64,000 bases of DNA from Tunturibacter psychrotolerans (GCF_040359615.1 NZ_CP132942.1:1798001-1862000), one strand, 5' to 3'. Counted from the first letter of the stretch, positions 54,122 to 63,776 are shown. Numbers and translations are program-made. The notes: a model not told the origin generated them from the letters alone.

Positions 54122-54586
54122 ATGCCCACGGATTCAGGCAAACAGCACGAAATGCAGCGCTCGCTCAACTCTCTTATCAGCACCCTCCTCGACAGCCAGA
54201 AGGGCTTCGCAGACATCGGCGAGCACCTCAAAGACGACACTCTCAAGCGCTATTTCCTGGCCGAATCGCTCAAGCGCGCCAGCTTTCGCGGCGACCTCGA
54301 GGAGATCCTCCATCAAAACGGAGTTCACGACATCAAAGAATCCGGCACCACCGCCGGCACCATTCATCGCGTGTGGGGAGATCTCAGAGCGAAGCTCGGA
54401 GGCGGTGATCACACTCTCCTCGAAACAGCCGAGCAGGGCGAGGACGAAGCCAAAAAGGCCTACGCCGACGCGCTCAACCAGGACCTCCCTCTCCCCATTC
54501 GTCAACTCATCGCCGAACAGCAGGCACACATCCTTACCTCGCATGACTACGTCAAGAGTCATCGCGACGCATTTGTATCCAAGTAA
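54122..54586 (+). CDS. PA2169/DUF2383-type four-helix-bundle protein
   Basis: A 154-residue all-helical protein. Residues about 10-125 hold four amphipathic helices ('NSLISTLLDSQKGFADIGEH', 'TLKRYFLAESLKRASFRGDL', 'GTIHRVWGDLRAKLGGGDHT', 'PIRQLIAEQQAHILTSHDYV'). This matches the PA2169 family of stress-linked ferritin-like bundles, often without a metal site. The initiator is followed by a polar lead (PTDSGKQHE). A terminator closes the gene, so it is monocistronic. Confidence 0.82.
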   Translation: MPTDSGKQHEMQRSLNSLISTLLDSQKGFADIGEHLKDDTLKRYFLAESLKRASFRGDLEEILHQNGVHDIKESGTTAGTIHRVWGDLRAKLGGGDHTLLETAEQGEDEAKKAYADALNQDLPLPIRQLIAEQQAHILTSHDYVKSHRDAFVSK

Positions 54587-54607
54587 CCAGGGCGTATCAC
54601 TCGACGA

Positions 54608-54643
54608 CGGGCAGCAGGGATCATCCCCGCTGCCCGCTTTTTT
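54608..54643 (+). terminator. Rho-independent terminator after four-helix gene
   Basis: CGGGCAGC (54608-54615) pairs with GCTGCCCG (54629-54636), with an inner GGGA/TCCC pair, followed by CTTTTTT. It starts 22 bases after the stop. Confidence 0.9.
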
Positions 54644-54698
54644 GCTAGTCTTAGAAAACTAACAGCCGAGAGATGTTGCAAGAGGGAAGTGATCCAGC

Positions 54699-55058
54699 AT
54701 GATTGGCCGCATTCTCCTCGCCGTTCTCTTCATCATCGCCGGCAGCCTTCACTTCCTTCATCCCGCCATCTACCTCAAAATCATCCCGCCATCGCTGCCT
54801 GCGCACCTTGCCATCCTTTACGTCAGCGGCGCTGCAGAGATTCTCGGAGGCCTGGGCCTTCTCTTCCCACAAACGCGCTACGTTGCAGCCTGGGGATTGG
54901 TAGCTCTGCTCATCGTAATCTTGCCAGCCAATATCTACATGGCGACAGCCCACCTGCCAGCCCCCGGCATCATGGGCCAAAGCTGGGCGCAGTGGCTGCG
55001 AATTCCTCTCCAGCTTCCCCTCATCTTCTGGGCGTGGCTTTATACCCGCACGCCATAA
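54699..55058 (+). CDS. DoxX-like membrane protein
   Basis: A 119-residue inner-membrane protein with four hydrophobic segments ('ILLAVLFIIAGSLHFLHPAI', 'ILYVSGAAEILGGLGLLFPQ', 'WGLVALLIVILPANIYMATA', 'IPLQLPLIFWAWLYT'). The pattern 'GAAEILGGLGLLFPQTRYVA' matches the DoxX/DoxD-like family, whose members are often of unknown function, though some join thiosulfate or oxidative-stress systems. It converges with uppP. Confidence 0.75.
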   Translation: MIGRILLAVLFIIAGSLHFLHPAIYLKIIPPSLPAHLAILYVSGAAEILGGLGLLFPQTRYVAAWGLVALLIVILPANIYMATAHLPAPGIMGQSWAQWLRIPLQLPLIFWAWLYTRTP

Positions 55059-55124
55059 CGAAAAAGCTTCGCGCATGGAGATGTAACCCACACGCGAAGC
55101 CTTCCTTGCGTTCACGACTGCGGA

Positions 55125-56009
55125 TCAATACCCTGCGTGATACAGCCCAAACACGACGACTGAGGCTACAAGGCAATAAATCCCAAAGAGATACCATCGA
55201 CCCTCTTCGAGCCAACTGCTCAACCACCTCAGCGCCACAAGCCCAGCCAGAAACGCAAACACAGCTCCAAGCAGACCCATCACCATGCTCCCGTGCAGAT
55301 CGATCGTCGTACCCGCCGCCTTCGCAGCATGTGAGGCCTTCACCAGCCGCATCACCTCTCGTCCGACCGCAGGAGGCGTCAGCACCACCGCCAACGCAAA
55401 GCTGAACCGCTCCGCCCGCTCTTTACTCGCACCAGTCAACATACCCGTCGAGATCGTAGCGCCCGACCGCGAAAATCCACGGAACGGCAGGCACAGGCCC
55501 TGAATCGCACCTATCCATCCCGCCTGTCGCATCGTCACGCTGTCGCCGTAGACCTGCTCATGCGCACCCATGCGCCGCTTCTCCATCAGGCCTGCAAGCA
55601 GAATCAGCAACCCAGCCGCAGCCAACGCAGGAGCAATCAGATCCAGCCGCCCAAACAGCAGCTCGATCTCACCCTTCGAAGCTCCTTTGAACGCAGTCTT
55701 CTCGATCGTCTTGATGATGACCTCACCAATCACAGCCGTCAGCAGCGAAGCCCAGATCAACCGGATCAAGAACCTCTTGAATGCATCGCCGCTCGAAAAA
55801 TAAGTCTTCTTCCACTGGTTCCAGAAGTAAACAATCACGGCGAACATCGTACCCGTATGCAGCATCACCAGCAGCAGCGTCATCTGCGGCGTCGTCGGGT
55901 CCAGCCCCAACAGCTTTTCGGCAACCACAACGTGAGCGGAACTGGATACAGGCAACAACTCAGCAAGACCCTGCACAATGGCAAGGATGATGACATGAAG
56001 AATCGACAT
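55125..56009 (-). CDS. uppP: Undecaprenyl-diphosphatase (UppP/BacA)
   Basis: Recycles undecaprenyl diphosphate to the monophosphate carrier for peptidoglycan and other polymers, in the inner membrane. The 294-residue product shows eight or so helices. Active-site signatures are present: 'GLAELLPVSSSAHVVVAEKL' (Glu-rich motif 1) and 'CLPFRGFSRSGATIS' (P-x-R-GxSRSG motif 2). Length fits (273-295). The start is the ATG at 56009. Confidence 0.94.
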   Translation of the reverse strand: MSILHVIILAIVQGLAELLPVSSSAHVVVAEKLLGLDPTTPQMTLLLVMLHTGTMFAVIVYFWNQWKKTYFSSGDAFKRFLIRLIWASLLTAVIGEVIIKTIEKTAFKGASKGEIELLFGRLDLIAPALAAAGLLILLAGLMEKRRMGAHEQVYGDSVTMRQAGWIGAIQGLCLPFRGFSRSGATISTGMLTGASKERAERFSFALAVVLTPPAVGREVMRLVKASHAAKAAGTTIDLHGSMVMGLLGAVFAFLAGLVALRWLSSWLEEGRWYLFGIYCLVASVVVFGLYHAGY

Positions 56010-56105
56010 ACCTCCATCCTAAAGCGTCAGCATGTGTAAACGGTAAATCGGCCCGTACGCTCTCCAGGAATGTCCCGAGGAAGATACCCACCCATCAGCA
56101 CGAGC

Positions 56106-57140
56106 CTAGTCCCGGTCGCTCCCATAGATAGGGATCCCTTGCGACACTTTGAACGCAAGACTCTCACCCCTCGCCGCAAACTCCGACTTCGGATAACGCG
56201 CCTTCAAATCCATCGCGAGTGCCTGCATCCTCTTCGCCGCTTCATCAGACTTCTTCTTATCCTCCTGCACCAGGTACATCGTCACCACCACACCCTGCCG
56301 GTACACCGCGTTGTACAGGGCCTCCGCAGCCTTCGGTCCATCCGCATATTGCTGCGCATACTTCACATACTGCCCCGTCTCCATCTCCGGACACTTCGGC
56401 AACCCCTGCCAGTCCCCGCACAATTTGTTATCCAGTAGATCGAACGCCGCCCGCGCCGCAAACTCGCTCCCCGGATACGTTTTGATCACCTTCTTCAACT
56501 CCCCCTCGTAGATCTGCGGTCGCAGATAAGCTTCCTGCTCCTTCGCGCTCGGCAGCGTGCTGACATCCAACTTATCGAGCTGCCATCGAATGTCCGCCGC
56601 CCTCCATGCCGCCTCACCCGCCAGCGGAGAATTCGGAAAATATTCCGCAACCCGCTTATAAAGCAGATGAGCCGAAGCAGCCGCACCTTTCGGTGCATGC
56701 GGTCGCTCTGCCTCATCCTCAAAGTTCGCCGCAGACCCAAACAGAATCACATCTCCACCAGACGTGGCCGGCCCCAGAATCCCCTTGTCTCGAATCCACC
56801 CCGACGCCGGCATTACATTCGCGTCCTCGCCAAACATCGGTTTATTGCGGTCATCCTCATTGGCATCGTCATTGATATCGGTGTTCGCAAACACCTTCAC
56901 CCACGGCCCGCTGCGTTCCACAATCTGTATCTCGTGGCCCGGTGTTACCAGCGAGATCTTCTGCGCATCTGCATCGGACGCAACATACACATTCGCATCA
57001 TGCAGCACCGTCGCGATAGCAGCCCTATCGTAGTTCTGCCCCTTCTTCTGCCCCAACGCGGCGACAGCCGTCATCAGCATCACCGCCTCAACACCAAACG
57101 CCGCATATCGCCGAATAGAAAGAATCCGCATAGACCTCAT
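56106..57140 (-). CDS. Exported SH3-like and TPR-type protein
   Basis: A 344-residue exported protein with a signal-like N-terminus ('AVMLMTAVAALGQKKGQ'). Residues about 40-115 resemble an SH3-like domain ('KISLVTPGHEIQIVERSGPW', 'GWIRDKGILGP'). Residues 150-330 contain alpha-helical repeats of the TPR/BamD kind ('RVAEYFPNSPLAGEAAWRAA', 'LKKVIKTYPGSEFAARAAFD', 'LKARYPKSEFAARGESLAF'). It may help assemble envelope components or act as a lipoprotein-like scaffold. It is divergent from the TPR membrane protein gene. Confidence 0.72.
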   Translation of the reverse strand: MRSMRILSIRRYAAFGVEAVMLMTAVAALGQKKGQNYDRAAIATVLHDANVYVASDADAQKISLVTPGHEIQIVERSGPWVKVFANTDINDDANEDDRNKPMFGEDANVMPASGWIRDKGILGPATSGGDVILFGSAANFEDEAERPHAPKGAAASAHLLYKRVAEYFPNSPLAGEAAWRAADIRWQLDKLDVSTLPSAKEQEAYLRPQIYEGELKKVIKTYPGSEFAARAAFDLLDNKLCGDWQGLPKCPEMETGQYVKYAQQYADGPKAAEALYNAVYRQGVVVTMYLVQEDKKKSDEAAKRMQALAMDLKARYPKSEFAARGESLAFKVSQGIPIYGSDRD

Positions 57141-57314
57141 TTAGACGCCGCCATAGTTTGCCGGGCAGCAAGACAGCGTCCAGTCTAAACTTTGCCCAGT
57201 CGTCACGAACCAATATCGCCATCAACTCTCCGAAGACGGCGTCACTATCCCCATACGCATCAAATCCATAGACTGGAGAGAGCAGCAGCTAGAAGAACGC
57301 CCACCATTCGCTTT

Positions 57315-58499
57315 ATGACACTGCAAACAGAAGACTATTCGAGCCTGAAGCGACGCTTGATCCTTCGCGACTCCCTGACCTTCCTCAGCCTTGCGCTCAT
57401 CACCGTTCTCCTGTTTCTCATCACATTCTTCCTCTTCCGATCCTTCGCGTCCCACCGCCTGGAACTCGGTCAGCGCTGGTCTGCCCGAGGCCAGGCAGCG
57501 ATCAACTCCGGCCATCCCGACCAGGCCATCGTAGCCCTTCGCACCGCGCTATCTTACGTCCCCGGCCAGCGTTCCTACGAGCTTCTCCTCGCCCAGGCCC
57601 TCGGCGACGACGGCCACACCGAAGAGTCCAACAACTACTTCCTTGGCCTATGGGAGGCCGAACCCGGCAACGGCTTCATCAATCTGCGCCTGGCCCGCCT
57701 CGCCGCTAAGAAAAACGACGTTCAATCTGCTATCAACTACTATCGTGCCTCCGTATACGGCACCTGGGAGGGGGACGGTGTCCTCCGCCGCCGCGATGTC
57801 CGCCTCGAACTCGCCCAATACCTCATCGCACAGCAAGAACTCAGCAGCGCCCGCACCGAGCTCCTCATCGCCGGAGGCAACGCTCCCGACGACGTTCCCC
57901 TAGCCCTCACCATAGCGCAGCTGCTCGAGCAAGCCAACGCCCCCCACGATGCCCTGAACTATTACCACAAGGTCCTCGCACAGGACCCCAAAGACAACAC
58001 AGCGCTCGAATCTGCCGCCCGCCTCGAATACGATTCCGGCCGCTTCGACGAGGCCCACCGCCTCATGGAGCAGGCCATGCACGAACGCGAGGCCGCTACC
58101 GCCAACCAGCAAACAATCACTCCCAGCGATAAGGAGATGCTCGACAACTCCACGCGCATCCTCGCTCTCGCGCCCCTGAAGAAGCTCCCAAACAACCAGC
58201 GTGTTACCCGCATCCTCGAAGCCCGCGCTGTGGCAAAGAAACGTTTCGATGCCTGCAGCGCACAGATCTCCACCTCGAGCGGCCTCCTAACCCCGCTGCA
58301 AGATCTCACAACAAAATGGGCGAACAAAGACGCCACAAGCACTCGCGCCGTTCTCCTTGACGATCCCGCTCAGCAGGACGCAACCATGCAGCTCGTCTTA
58401 GACACCGAAACTCAAACCAGCAAGATCTGCGGCAAACCCACCGGTGACGATGCTCTCCTCCTGCAACTAGCCGAATTTCCCAAAGCGATGGAGCCCTAA
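57315..58499 (+). CDS. TPR-containing membrane protein
   Basis: From ATG at 57315 (MTLQTEDYSSLKRRLILRDS) the product has 394 residues. An in-frame ATG at 57192 would add 41 residues of unlikely composition. One N-terminal transmembrane helix ('LTFLSLALITVLLFLITFFL') precedes several TPR-like repeats ('YNLLLAQALGDDGHTEES'-type, 'HPDQAIVALRTALSYVPGQR', 'LARLAAKKNDVQSAINYYRA'). It may be an assembly or scaffolding factor. clc lies six bases downstream, suggesting cotranscription. Confidence 0.75.
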   Translation: MTLQTEDYSSLKRRLILRDSLTFLSLALITVLLFLITFFLFRSFASHRLELGQRWSARGQAAINSGHPDQAIVALRTALSYVPGQRSYELLLAQALGDDGHTEESNNYFLGLWEAEPGNGFINLRLARLAAKKNDVQSAINYYRASVYGTWEGDGVLRRRDVRLELAQYLIAQQELSSARTELLIAGGNAPDDVPLALTIAQLLEQANAPHDALNYYHKVLAQDPKDNTALESAARLEYDSGRFDEAHRLMEQAMHEREAATANQQTITPSDKEMLDNSTRILALAPLKKLPNNQRVTRILEARAVAKKRFDACSAQISTSSGLLTPLQDLTTKWANKDATSTRAVLLDDPAQQDATMQLVLDTETQTSKICGKPTGDDALLLQLAEFPKAMEP

Positions 58500-58505
58500 G
58501 CGAAG

Positions 58506-60308
58506 ATGGAAACCGACCCAACCATCGCAGAGAGCGAACCAGTCGCAGCTCCCACCCTTCGTGAGGATGTGATCGCCCGCATCGCTCCCGGCCGCGAGGA
58601 GCGCATCTTTCTCGTCCTCTCCATCTTCATTGGCGTCATCTCCGGCCTGCTCGTCGTCTCCTTCCGCATGGCCATCGAGTGGCTCAGCGTCCTCCTCCTC
58701 GGCTCCTCTCCCAACCCGCATCAGCCGCGCCTGCTCTACGTCCCCGCGGCCGCGGGCTTAGTCATCGCCATTCTCACTCGCTACGTCTTCCCCAATGTCC
58801 GAGGCAGCGGAATCAACCAGACCAAGGCCGCCCTCTACATCAACAACGGCTACATCTCCTTCCGTACCGTCATCGGCAAGTTTCTTCTCTCTGCCCTCGC
58901 CATCGGCAGCGGCCACTCCCTCGGCCCCGAAGACCCATCCCTCCAGATCGGAGCCGGCGTCGCCTCCCTCATCAGCCGCCGCTTCGGCATGTCGAAAGAA
59001 AGGCTGCGCATCTTCGCTCCCATCGGAGCCGCCGCCGGACTCGCCGCCGCCTTCAACGCCCCCATCTCCGCCATCCTCTTCGTCATCGAAGAGGTCATCG
59101 GCCAATGGAGCGCCGCCGTCCTCGGCTCCATCGTCCTCTCCGCCGTCGCCAGCGTCGTCGTCGCCCGCTCATTCTGGGGCACGCAACCCATGTTCCGCAT
59201 CCCGGTCGTCGACCTCCGCGACTCACGCGAGCTCCTCGCCTACGCCGCCCTAGGAGTCGTTGGCGGCTTCGCCTCTCTTCTCTTCGCCCGCTGCCTCAAC
59301 TACCTCCGTCCCAAACTCCGCAGCCAGCCGCAGTGGTCGCAACTTCTGCAGCCAGCCGCGGCCGGGCTCCTCGTAGGAGCCATCGGCTACTTCGGACTCG
59401 TCCAGGTCATGGGCGCAGGCTACGACGCCATCGACCAGGCCATGCACGCCCAGTTCGCCTGGAAGATGCTCCTCCTCCTCGCGCTCTTCAAAATCATCGC
59501 CACCACGCTCTCCTTCTCAAGCGGAACCCCGGGCGGAATGTTCGCCCCCACGCTCTTCATCGGAGCTATGCTCGGCGCCGCAGTAGGCACCTTCGAAAAA
59601 ATCTACTTCCCGCATCTCACCGGCACCATCGGCTCGTACGCGTTGGTCGGAATGGGCGTTCTCTTCGCCGCCTTCCTTCGTGCGCCTCTCACCTCCGTCT
59701 TCATGGTGCTCGAGGTCAGCGGCAACTACTCCATCGTCCTGCCCGTCATTCTCGCAAACGCCATCGCTTACCTCATCTCCCGCGTCCTCCAGCCCGTCCC
59801 CATCCTCGAACAGTTCACCCACCAGGACGGCCTCGACCTCCCCTCCATGGAAGAGCTCCGCGAAGAGAGCAATCTCCACCTTGAAGACGCCATGCAGCCC
59901 GTTACAGTCCCGGTCCTTCAAGGCAGCGAAACCATCGCCGACACGCTGCACTCGCTCGCCCAGTACGAGGACCTCAAATCTATCCCCGTCATCCTCGTCC
60001 ACTGCCTCGATGGCCTCTGGTACGCCGCAAAGAGAGAAGAGCTCGAAGCCCTGGCGAATACAACAGGAGAGACCACCCCGCAGATCGAACTAAATTCCGC
60101 CGCAGCTCCGTCCGCCACCCTAGCCGAACATCTCGGCCCCGAACGAACTCCCGTCCTCTTCCCGGATCTACCCCTCTCAAGCGCTCTGCCGCACTTCCAC
60201 CGCTGGCCGCTTCTCCCCGTAACCAACCGCGCCATGCGCGGCTCCCTCGAAGGAACAATCACACTACAGGAAGTCCTGAACCGCTACCAAAAACACAGTC
60301 AGCATTGA
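58506..60308 (+). CDS. CLC-type chloride channel/antiporter with CBS domain
   Basis: A 600-residue CLC protein. The N-terminal selectivity filter reads 'GSGINQTKAAL'. The second filter is 'GHSLGPEDPSLQIGAG', with the gating Glu in 'GPEDP' rather than the usual 'GREGP'. The third is 'GTPGGMFAPTLFIGAMLGAA'. About 10-12 helices end near residue 440. A C-terminal CBS pair follows ('VPVLQGSETIADTLHSLAQY', 'VPVILVHCLDGLWYAAKREE'-type). It exchanges Cl- for H+ or conducts Cl-. The gene starts 6 bases after the TPR gene. Confidence 0.9.
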   Translation: METDPTIAESEPVAAPTLREDVIARIAPGREERIFLVLSIFIGVISGLLVVSFRMAIEWLSVLLLGSSPNPHQPRLLYVPAAAGLVIAILTRYVFPNVRGSGINQTKAALYINNGYISFRTVIGKFLLSALAIGSGHSLGPEDPSLQIGAGVASLISRRFGMSKERLRIFAPIGAAAGLAAAFNAPISAILFVIEEVIGQWSAAVLGSIVLSAVASVVVARSFWGTQPMFRIPVVDLRDSRELLAYAALGVVGGFASLLFARCLNYLRPKLRSQPQWSQLLQPAAAGLLVGAIGYFGLVQVMGAGYDAIDQAMHAQFAWKMLLLLALFKIIATTLSFSSGTPGGMFAPTLFIGAMLGAAVGTFEKIYFPHLTGTIGSYALVGMGVLFAAFLRAPLTSVFMVLEVSGNYSIVLPVILANAIAYLISRVLQPVPILEQFTHQDGLDLPSMEELREESNLHLEDAMQPVTVPVLQGSETIADTLHSLAQYEDLKSIPVILVHCLDGLWYAAKREELEALANTTGETTPQIELNSAAAPSATLAEHLGPERTPVLFPDLPLSSALPHFHRWPLLPVTNRAMRGSLEGTITLQEVLNRYQKHSQH

Positions 60309-60421
60309 TTCCCACCAACGGTTAGAAGCGATCCGATCGCACCACAACGACAGGGTACAAAAGTCACGAAGTGACCGCACGAACCGGGGGTGGCCAAGCG
60401 CAGCGGGCCCGTCCGGCAGGA

Positions 60422-61447
60422 CTAAGCCTTGGCGACCAGCTCTCCCTCGAGCTGCCGTCGCAACTCGGGTTCCAAATTCCCACCACTAAGAATCACCGCA
60501 ACCTTCCGAACCTTCGGCAGCTCCTCCGCATGAAACAGCGCCGCCGCCAATGTCACCGCACCACTAGGCTCCGGCACCAGTTTGGTAGCACTCAAGATCA
60601 CGCGCATCGCCGCCAGTATCTCGTCCTCCGACACCGTCACAATCCCATCCGCAAACTTCATCACATGCGCGAAGTTCAACACTCCCATACTTTGCGTGCG
60701 TAACCCATCCCCAATCGTCCGCGTGGTATCCGCTGCCGGCCACTCCACCAGCTTCTTCGAGTAGAAGCTCTCCTTCGCATCGGCCGCCAACTCAGGCTCC
60801 GCACCCCAAACCTGCACGCCGGCACTCACCAACCCGGTCTGTGCCGCAAGCTTCACCGAAGTAGCGGTCCCACTCAGCAACCCCCCACCGCTCACAGGCG
60901 AGATCACCAGCTCCACTCCCGGGAGTTGTTCCACAATCTCCAACCCACACGTAGCCTGTCCGGCAATAATCTGCGGCGCATCGTAAGGCGGAATCATCGC
61001 ATACCCAAACTTCGCCACCAGCTCTTCCGCCTTTAATCTGCGCTCAGACGAAGCCGGCCCCACCTCCACAATCTCCGCACCCAGCGCCCGCGTAGCCGCC
61101 TTCTTCACCTCCGAAGCGTTCCCCGGCATCACAATCACTGCCTTCGCCCCCAGCGCCCGCGCCGCATACGCCACACCCTGCGCATGGTTTCCACTGGAGT
61201 AAGTAATCACCCCACGCCGCAGCTCCTCCGGCGACAACTGCGCCACCATGTTGTAAGCCCCACGCAGCTTGAAACTCCCAATCGGCTGCTCACTCTCCGC
61301 CTTGATATAGAGATCGAACTCCGGCTCCGCAAATCTCCCCATCCGCAGCCGAGCCCGCTCCACGCGATAGAGCGGCGTCCTCACCGCCACCCCGGCAATC
61401 CGCTTCTTCGCCGCCCGAATCTCCTCTAACGTCACAAACTCGCTCAT
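60422..61447 (-). CDS. ilvA: Threonine dehydratase-like PLP enzyme
   Basis: A fold type II PLP enzyme that deaminates threonine (or serine) to 2-oxobutyrate. Start ATG at 61447 (MSEFVTLEEIRAAKKRIAG) follows AAGGAGAG. The frame continues 60 codons upstream without homology. The 341-residue product has the PLP lysine in 'GSFKLRGAYN' and the phosphate-binding 'SGGGLLSG'. The C-terminal ACT regulatory domain of biosynthetic IlvA is absent, so it is closer in shape to the catabolic TdcB type. It may feed isoleucine or degradation. Confidence 0.88.
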   Translation of the reverse strand: MSEFVTLEEIRAAKKRIAGVAVRTPLYRVERARLRMGRFAEPEFDLYIKAESEQPIGSFKLRGAYNMVAQLSPEELRRGVITYSSGNHAQGVAYAARALGAKAVIVMPGNASEVKKAATRALGAEIVEVGPASSERRLKAEELVAKFGYAMIPPYDAPQIIAGQATCGLEIVEQLPGVELVISPVSGGGLLSGTATSVKLAAQTGLVSAGVQVWGAEPELAADAKESFYSKKLVEWPAADTTRTIGDGLRTQSMGVLNFAHVMKFADGIVTVSEDEILAAMRVILSATKLVPEPSGAVTLAAALFHAEELPKVRKVAVILSGGNLEPELRRQLEGELVAKA

Positions 61448-61559
61448 CCGCCCGACTCTCCTTACAGCTCCTGCCGCAAGGATAATAATAAGCGTCTGCC
61501 ACGAAGTAAGTAGAAGGGAAGCACCTGGTAAACGAGGCGAATCACCTCGAACAAAGTCA

Positions 61560-63776
61560 CTAAAACACCCGGCCCAGACCGAAGAACCACTTGCGGTGGT
61601 CGCTATCCCCGATGCTCGCGCCACCATAAAGCGGCCCCAGCAGCGTCTTCACCACCACTGCGCCGGAGATATCGTTCGGCAGAGTCGGCGTCCCTGGCGC
61701 CCCATTCCACACCTTCCCAATCTCATAAAATCCCGCCGCGTAGATTGACTCGCCAATCACCGGATTCAGCTTCGCCAGCCGGTAGAGATACCCCGTTTGC
61801 CCAAGAAAATAATCACTCCCCAACAACTCTCCACGATCGTATGAACTCAACCGCAGCGCACCACCGAGTGAAAATCCAGCAAGCCCTAGATTCGTAGCGC
61901 CAAAGCTCGTCCCTCCCGACATCGTTCCGAAGATAATCCCTTTCTCTCCCACAGGAAGAAAATGCGCCACTCTCGAGTCCCACTGTGAGTACCCGCCGTC
62001 CCCAAACGGTCTCTGCGTCGAATAGATGTACTTCGTCAAAAACTCGGTCCCTCTCGTAGGAACCTGCACACTATCCTGCCCCAGGTATTGAAACCGCACA
62101 TTACTCACAAATGGCGTCAGATGGAAGACCTGCTCAATCGGCTGCCCAACCCGCAATGTCTCGCCATACCACTGGTAGTCTTCGCCCACTCTCAACTCAG
62201 CCTTCGAGCCGAATCGATACCCAAGATCGAAACCGAAACCGTTCCGCTTCTCGGTGTACTGCGAGAGCTCCTGGCTCCCTGAATAGAACGAGTCAATCGT
62301 ATGCGAGTAATACGCGCGCGGCGCGACAAAATACCGCCTGCCCACAATCAAGGGCTGATACAACTCCCCGCTAACCCCCGCTACCTGACCCACTGAGGCA
62401 TCCAGCCGCACCTCGGACCCAGGTCCCGTCAGCCCAAAGAACGTCGCCCGTCCACCCAGCCCAAGCTGAATATCATTCGAGTCATTCGACGCAAGCGTGG
62501 GCCCGACATTCAAAAACGGCGGCCCATAATTTGTCAGCCGCGGTCGCACCAGCAACCCCGTTTGATTGTTCTCATCGATCAGGTTGTAACTGATGCTCGA
62601 GTAAGTCCCTGTCCCTTGCAGGTCCGCAATCGTGGTGTCAATCTTCTGTGAGTCGATTGGCTTCCCCACGTACTTCGAAAACTCATTCGCAACCTCGGCT
62701 CGCTGCGCCCCCTCCAGCCCATACACGCTCACAAACTGCGGCACAGGAATCTTTGTCCTTCGCCGAGCATCCCGCTGCTCGACATACGCCTGCCACTCTG
62801 CATCGTTCAGAGCATATTTCTCCAACTCAGCCGCATGCTCCTCCGCCACCCTCACGCCCTGCGGAATAATCTGTGCACTTTTCTCAAACTCGCTCGAAGT
62901 GAACTTGCTCAAATCCGCCTTCAGCAGAATATTCGCGTCCTTCATGCTCTTCAGCTCATTCGCCGAAACCATGATGGATAGATTTCTTCCCGCCACCCCC
63001 ACCAGCGAATTGAAGCTCTCCTTATCCACCGGCCCCGTATCCAGGTACACCGCAATCACAATCTTCGCGCCCATACCGCGTGCCACATCCACCGGCAGAT
63101 TGTTCACCGCAGCGCCATCCGAATAAACCTGATCCCCATGCACCACCGGAGCAAACATGCCTGGAATCGACATGGTCGACCGCATCGCCTGCGCCAGTGA
63201 TCCATCTTTGAACACATGCTCGGTTCCCGTCGAAATATCGGTAGCCACGCAGCGGAAGGGAATCGGCAGGTCATCAAAGTTCTTCAAATCGTAGTAAGGG
63301 AGCATCTCCCGATCCAACAGCATCCCCACGCCCGATCCAGAATTCAATCCGTTAGGAAAACTGAACCCATGCTTCAATCCAAAGTCGAGCCGGTTCGGAA
63401 ACGCCAGCTTGTCTTCCTTGCGACGATAGCTCAACGCCGGAAACGGCACCTGCCCACTCAACACCGCTGACCAGTCAATCCCACCAACAAACGTCTCAAT
63501 CTCCTGCGGACTGTTTCCCGACGCATACAGCCCACCGATCAGCCCACCCATACTGGTCCCGGCCACATCGTCCACCGGAATATGGTGCGCCTCCATCCAA
63601 TCAATCACACCGATATGCGCAAACCCCAGCGCCCCGCCACCCTCCAGCACCAGCCCGATCGTGGGCCGCGTCGGCGGCTCAATCGTAGGCTTCTGCGCCT
63701 CGGCCGCTCCAGTCGACAACATCGCCGCGATCGACATCGTTGCCAACATGCACCGGCCAAAAACAATCCTCAACAT
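61560..63776 (-). CDS. Patatin-like phospholipase with C-terminal outer-membrane barrel (type Vd-like)
   Basis: Start ATG at 63776 (MLRIVFGRCMLATMSIAAML) follows AAGGTGAC. The 738-residue product has a signal peptide ('LSTGAAEAQ'), then a patatin domain of about 300 residues. This has the oxyanion motif 'LVLEGGGALGFAHIGVIDWM', nucleophile Ser in 'GTSMGG' and the catalytic Asp in 'YSDGAAVNNLPVD'. Then come a POTRA-like part ('VYGLEGAQRAEVANEFSKYV') and a 16-strand-type barrel. This matches PlpD/FplA type Vd autotransporters, which export a lipase across the outer membrane. Confidence 0.9.
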   Translation of the reverse strand: MLRIVFGRCMLATMSIAAMLSTGAAEAQKPTIEPPTRPTIGLVLEGGGALGFAHIGVIDWMEAHHIPVDDVAGTSMGGLIGGLYASGNSPQEIETFVGGIDWSAVLSGQVPFPALSYRRKEDKLAFPNRLDFGLKHGFSFPNGLNSGSGVGMLLDREMLPYYDLKNFDDLPIPFRCVATDISTGTEHVFKDGSLAQAMRSTMSIPGMFAPVVHGDQVYSDGAAVNNLPVDVARGMGAKIVIAVYLDTGPVDKESFNSLVGVAGRNLSIMVSANELKSMKDANILLKADLSKFTSSEFEKSAQIIPQGVRVAEEHAAELEKYALNDAEWQAYVEQRDARRRTKIPVPQFVSVYGLEGAQRAEVANEFSKYVGKPIDSQKIDTTIADLQGTGTYSSISYNLIDENNQTGLLVRPRLTNYGPPFLNVGPTLASNDSNDIQLGLGGRATFFGLTGPGSEVRLDASVGQVAGVSGELYQPLIVGRRYFVAPRAYYSHTIDSFYSGSQELSQYTEKRNGFGFDLGYRFGSKAELRVGEDYQWYGETLRVGQPIEQVFHLTPFVSNVRFQYLGQDSVQVPTRGTEFLTKYIYSTQRPFGDGGYSQWDSRVAHFLPVGEKGIIFGTMSGGTSFGATNLGLAGFSLGGALRLSSYDRGELLGSDYFLGQTGYLYRLAKLNPVIGESIYAAGFYEIGKVWNGAPGTPTLPNDISGAVVVKTLLGPLYGGASIGDSDHRKWFFGLGRVF

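Noticed and set aside
58679..59884. 401-residue frame inside the CLC gene
   Set aside because: Same strand, shifted frame, Arg/Pro-rich. The CLC frame has all three filter motifs.
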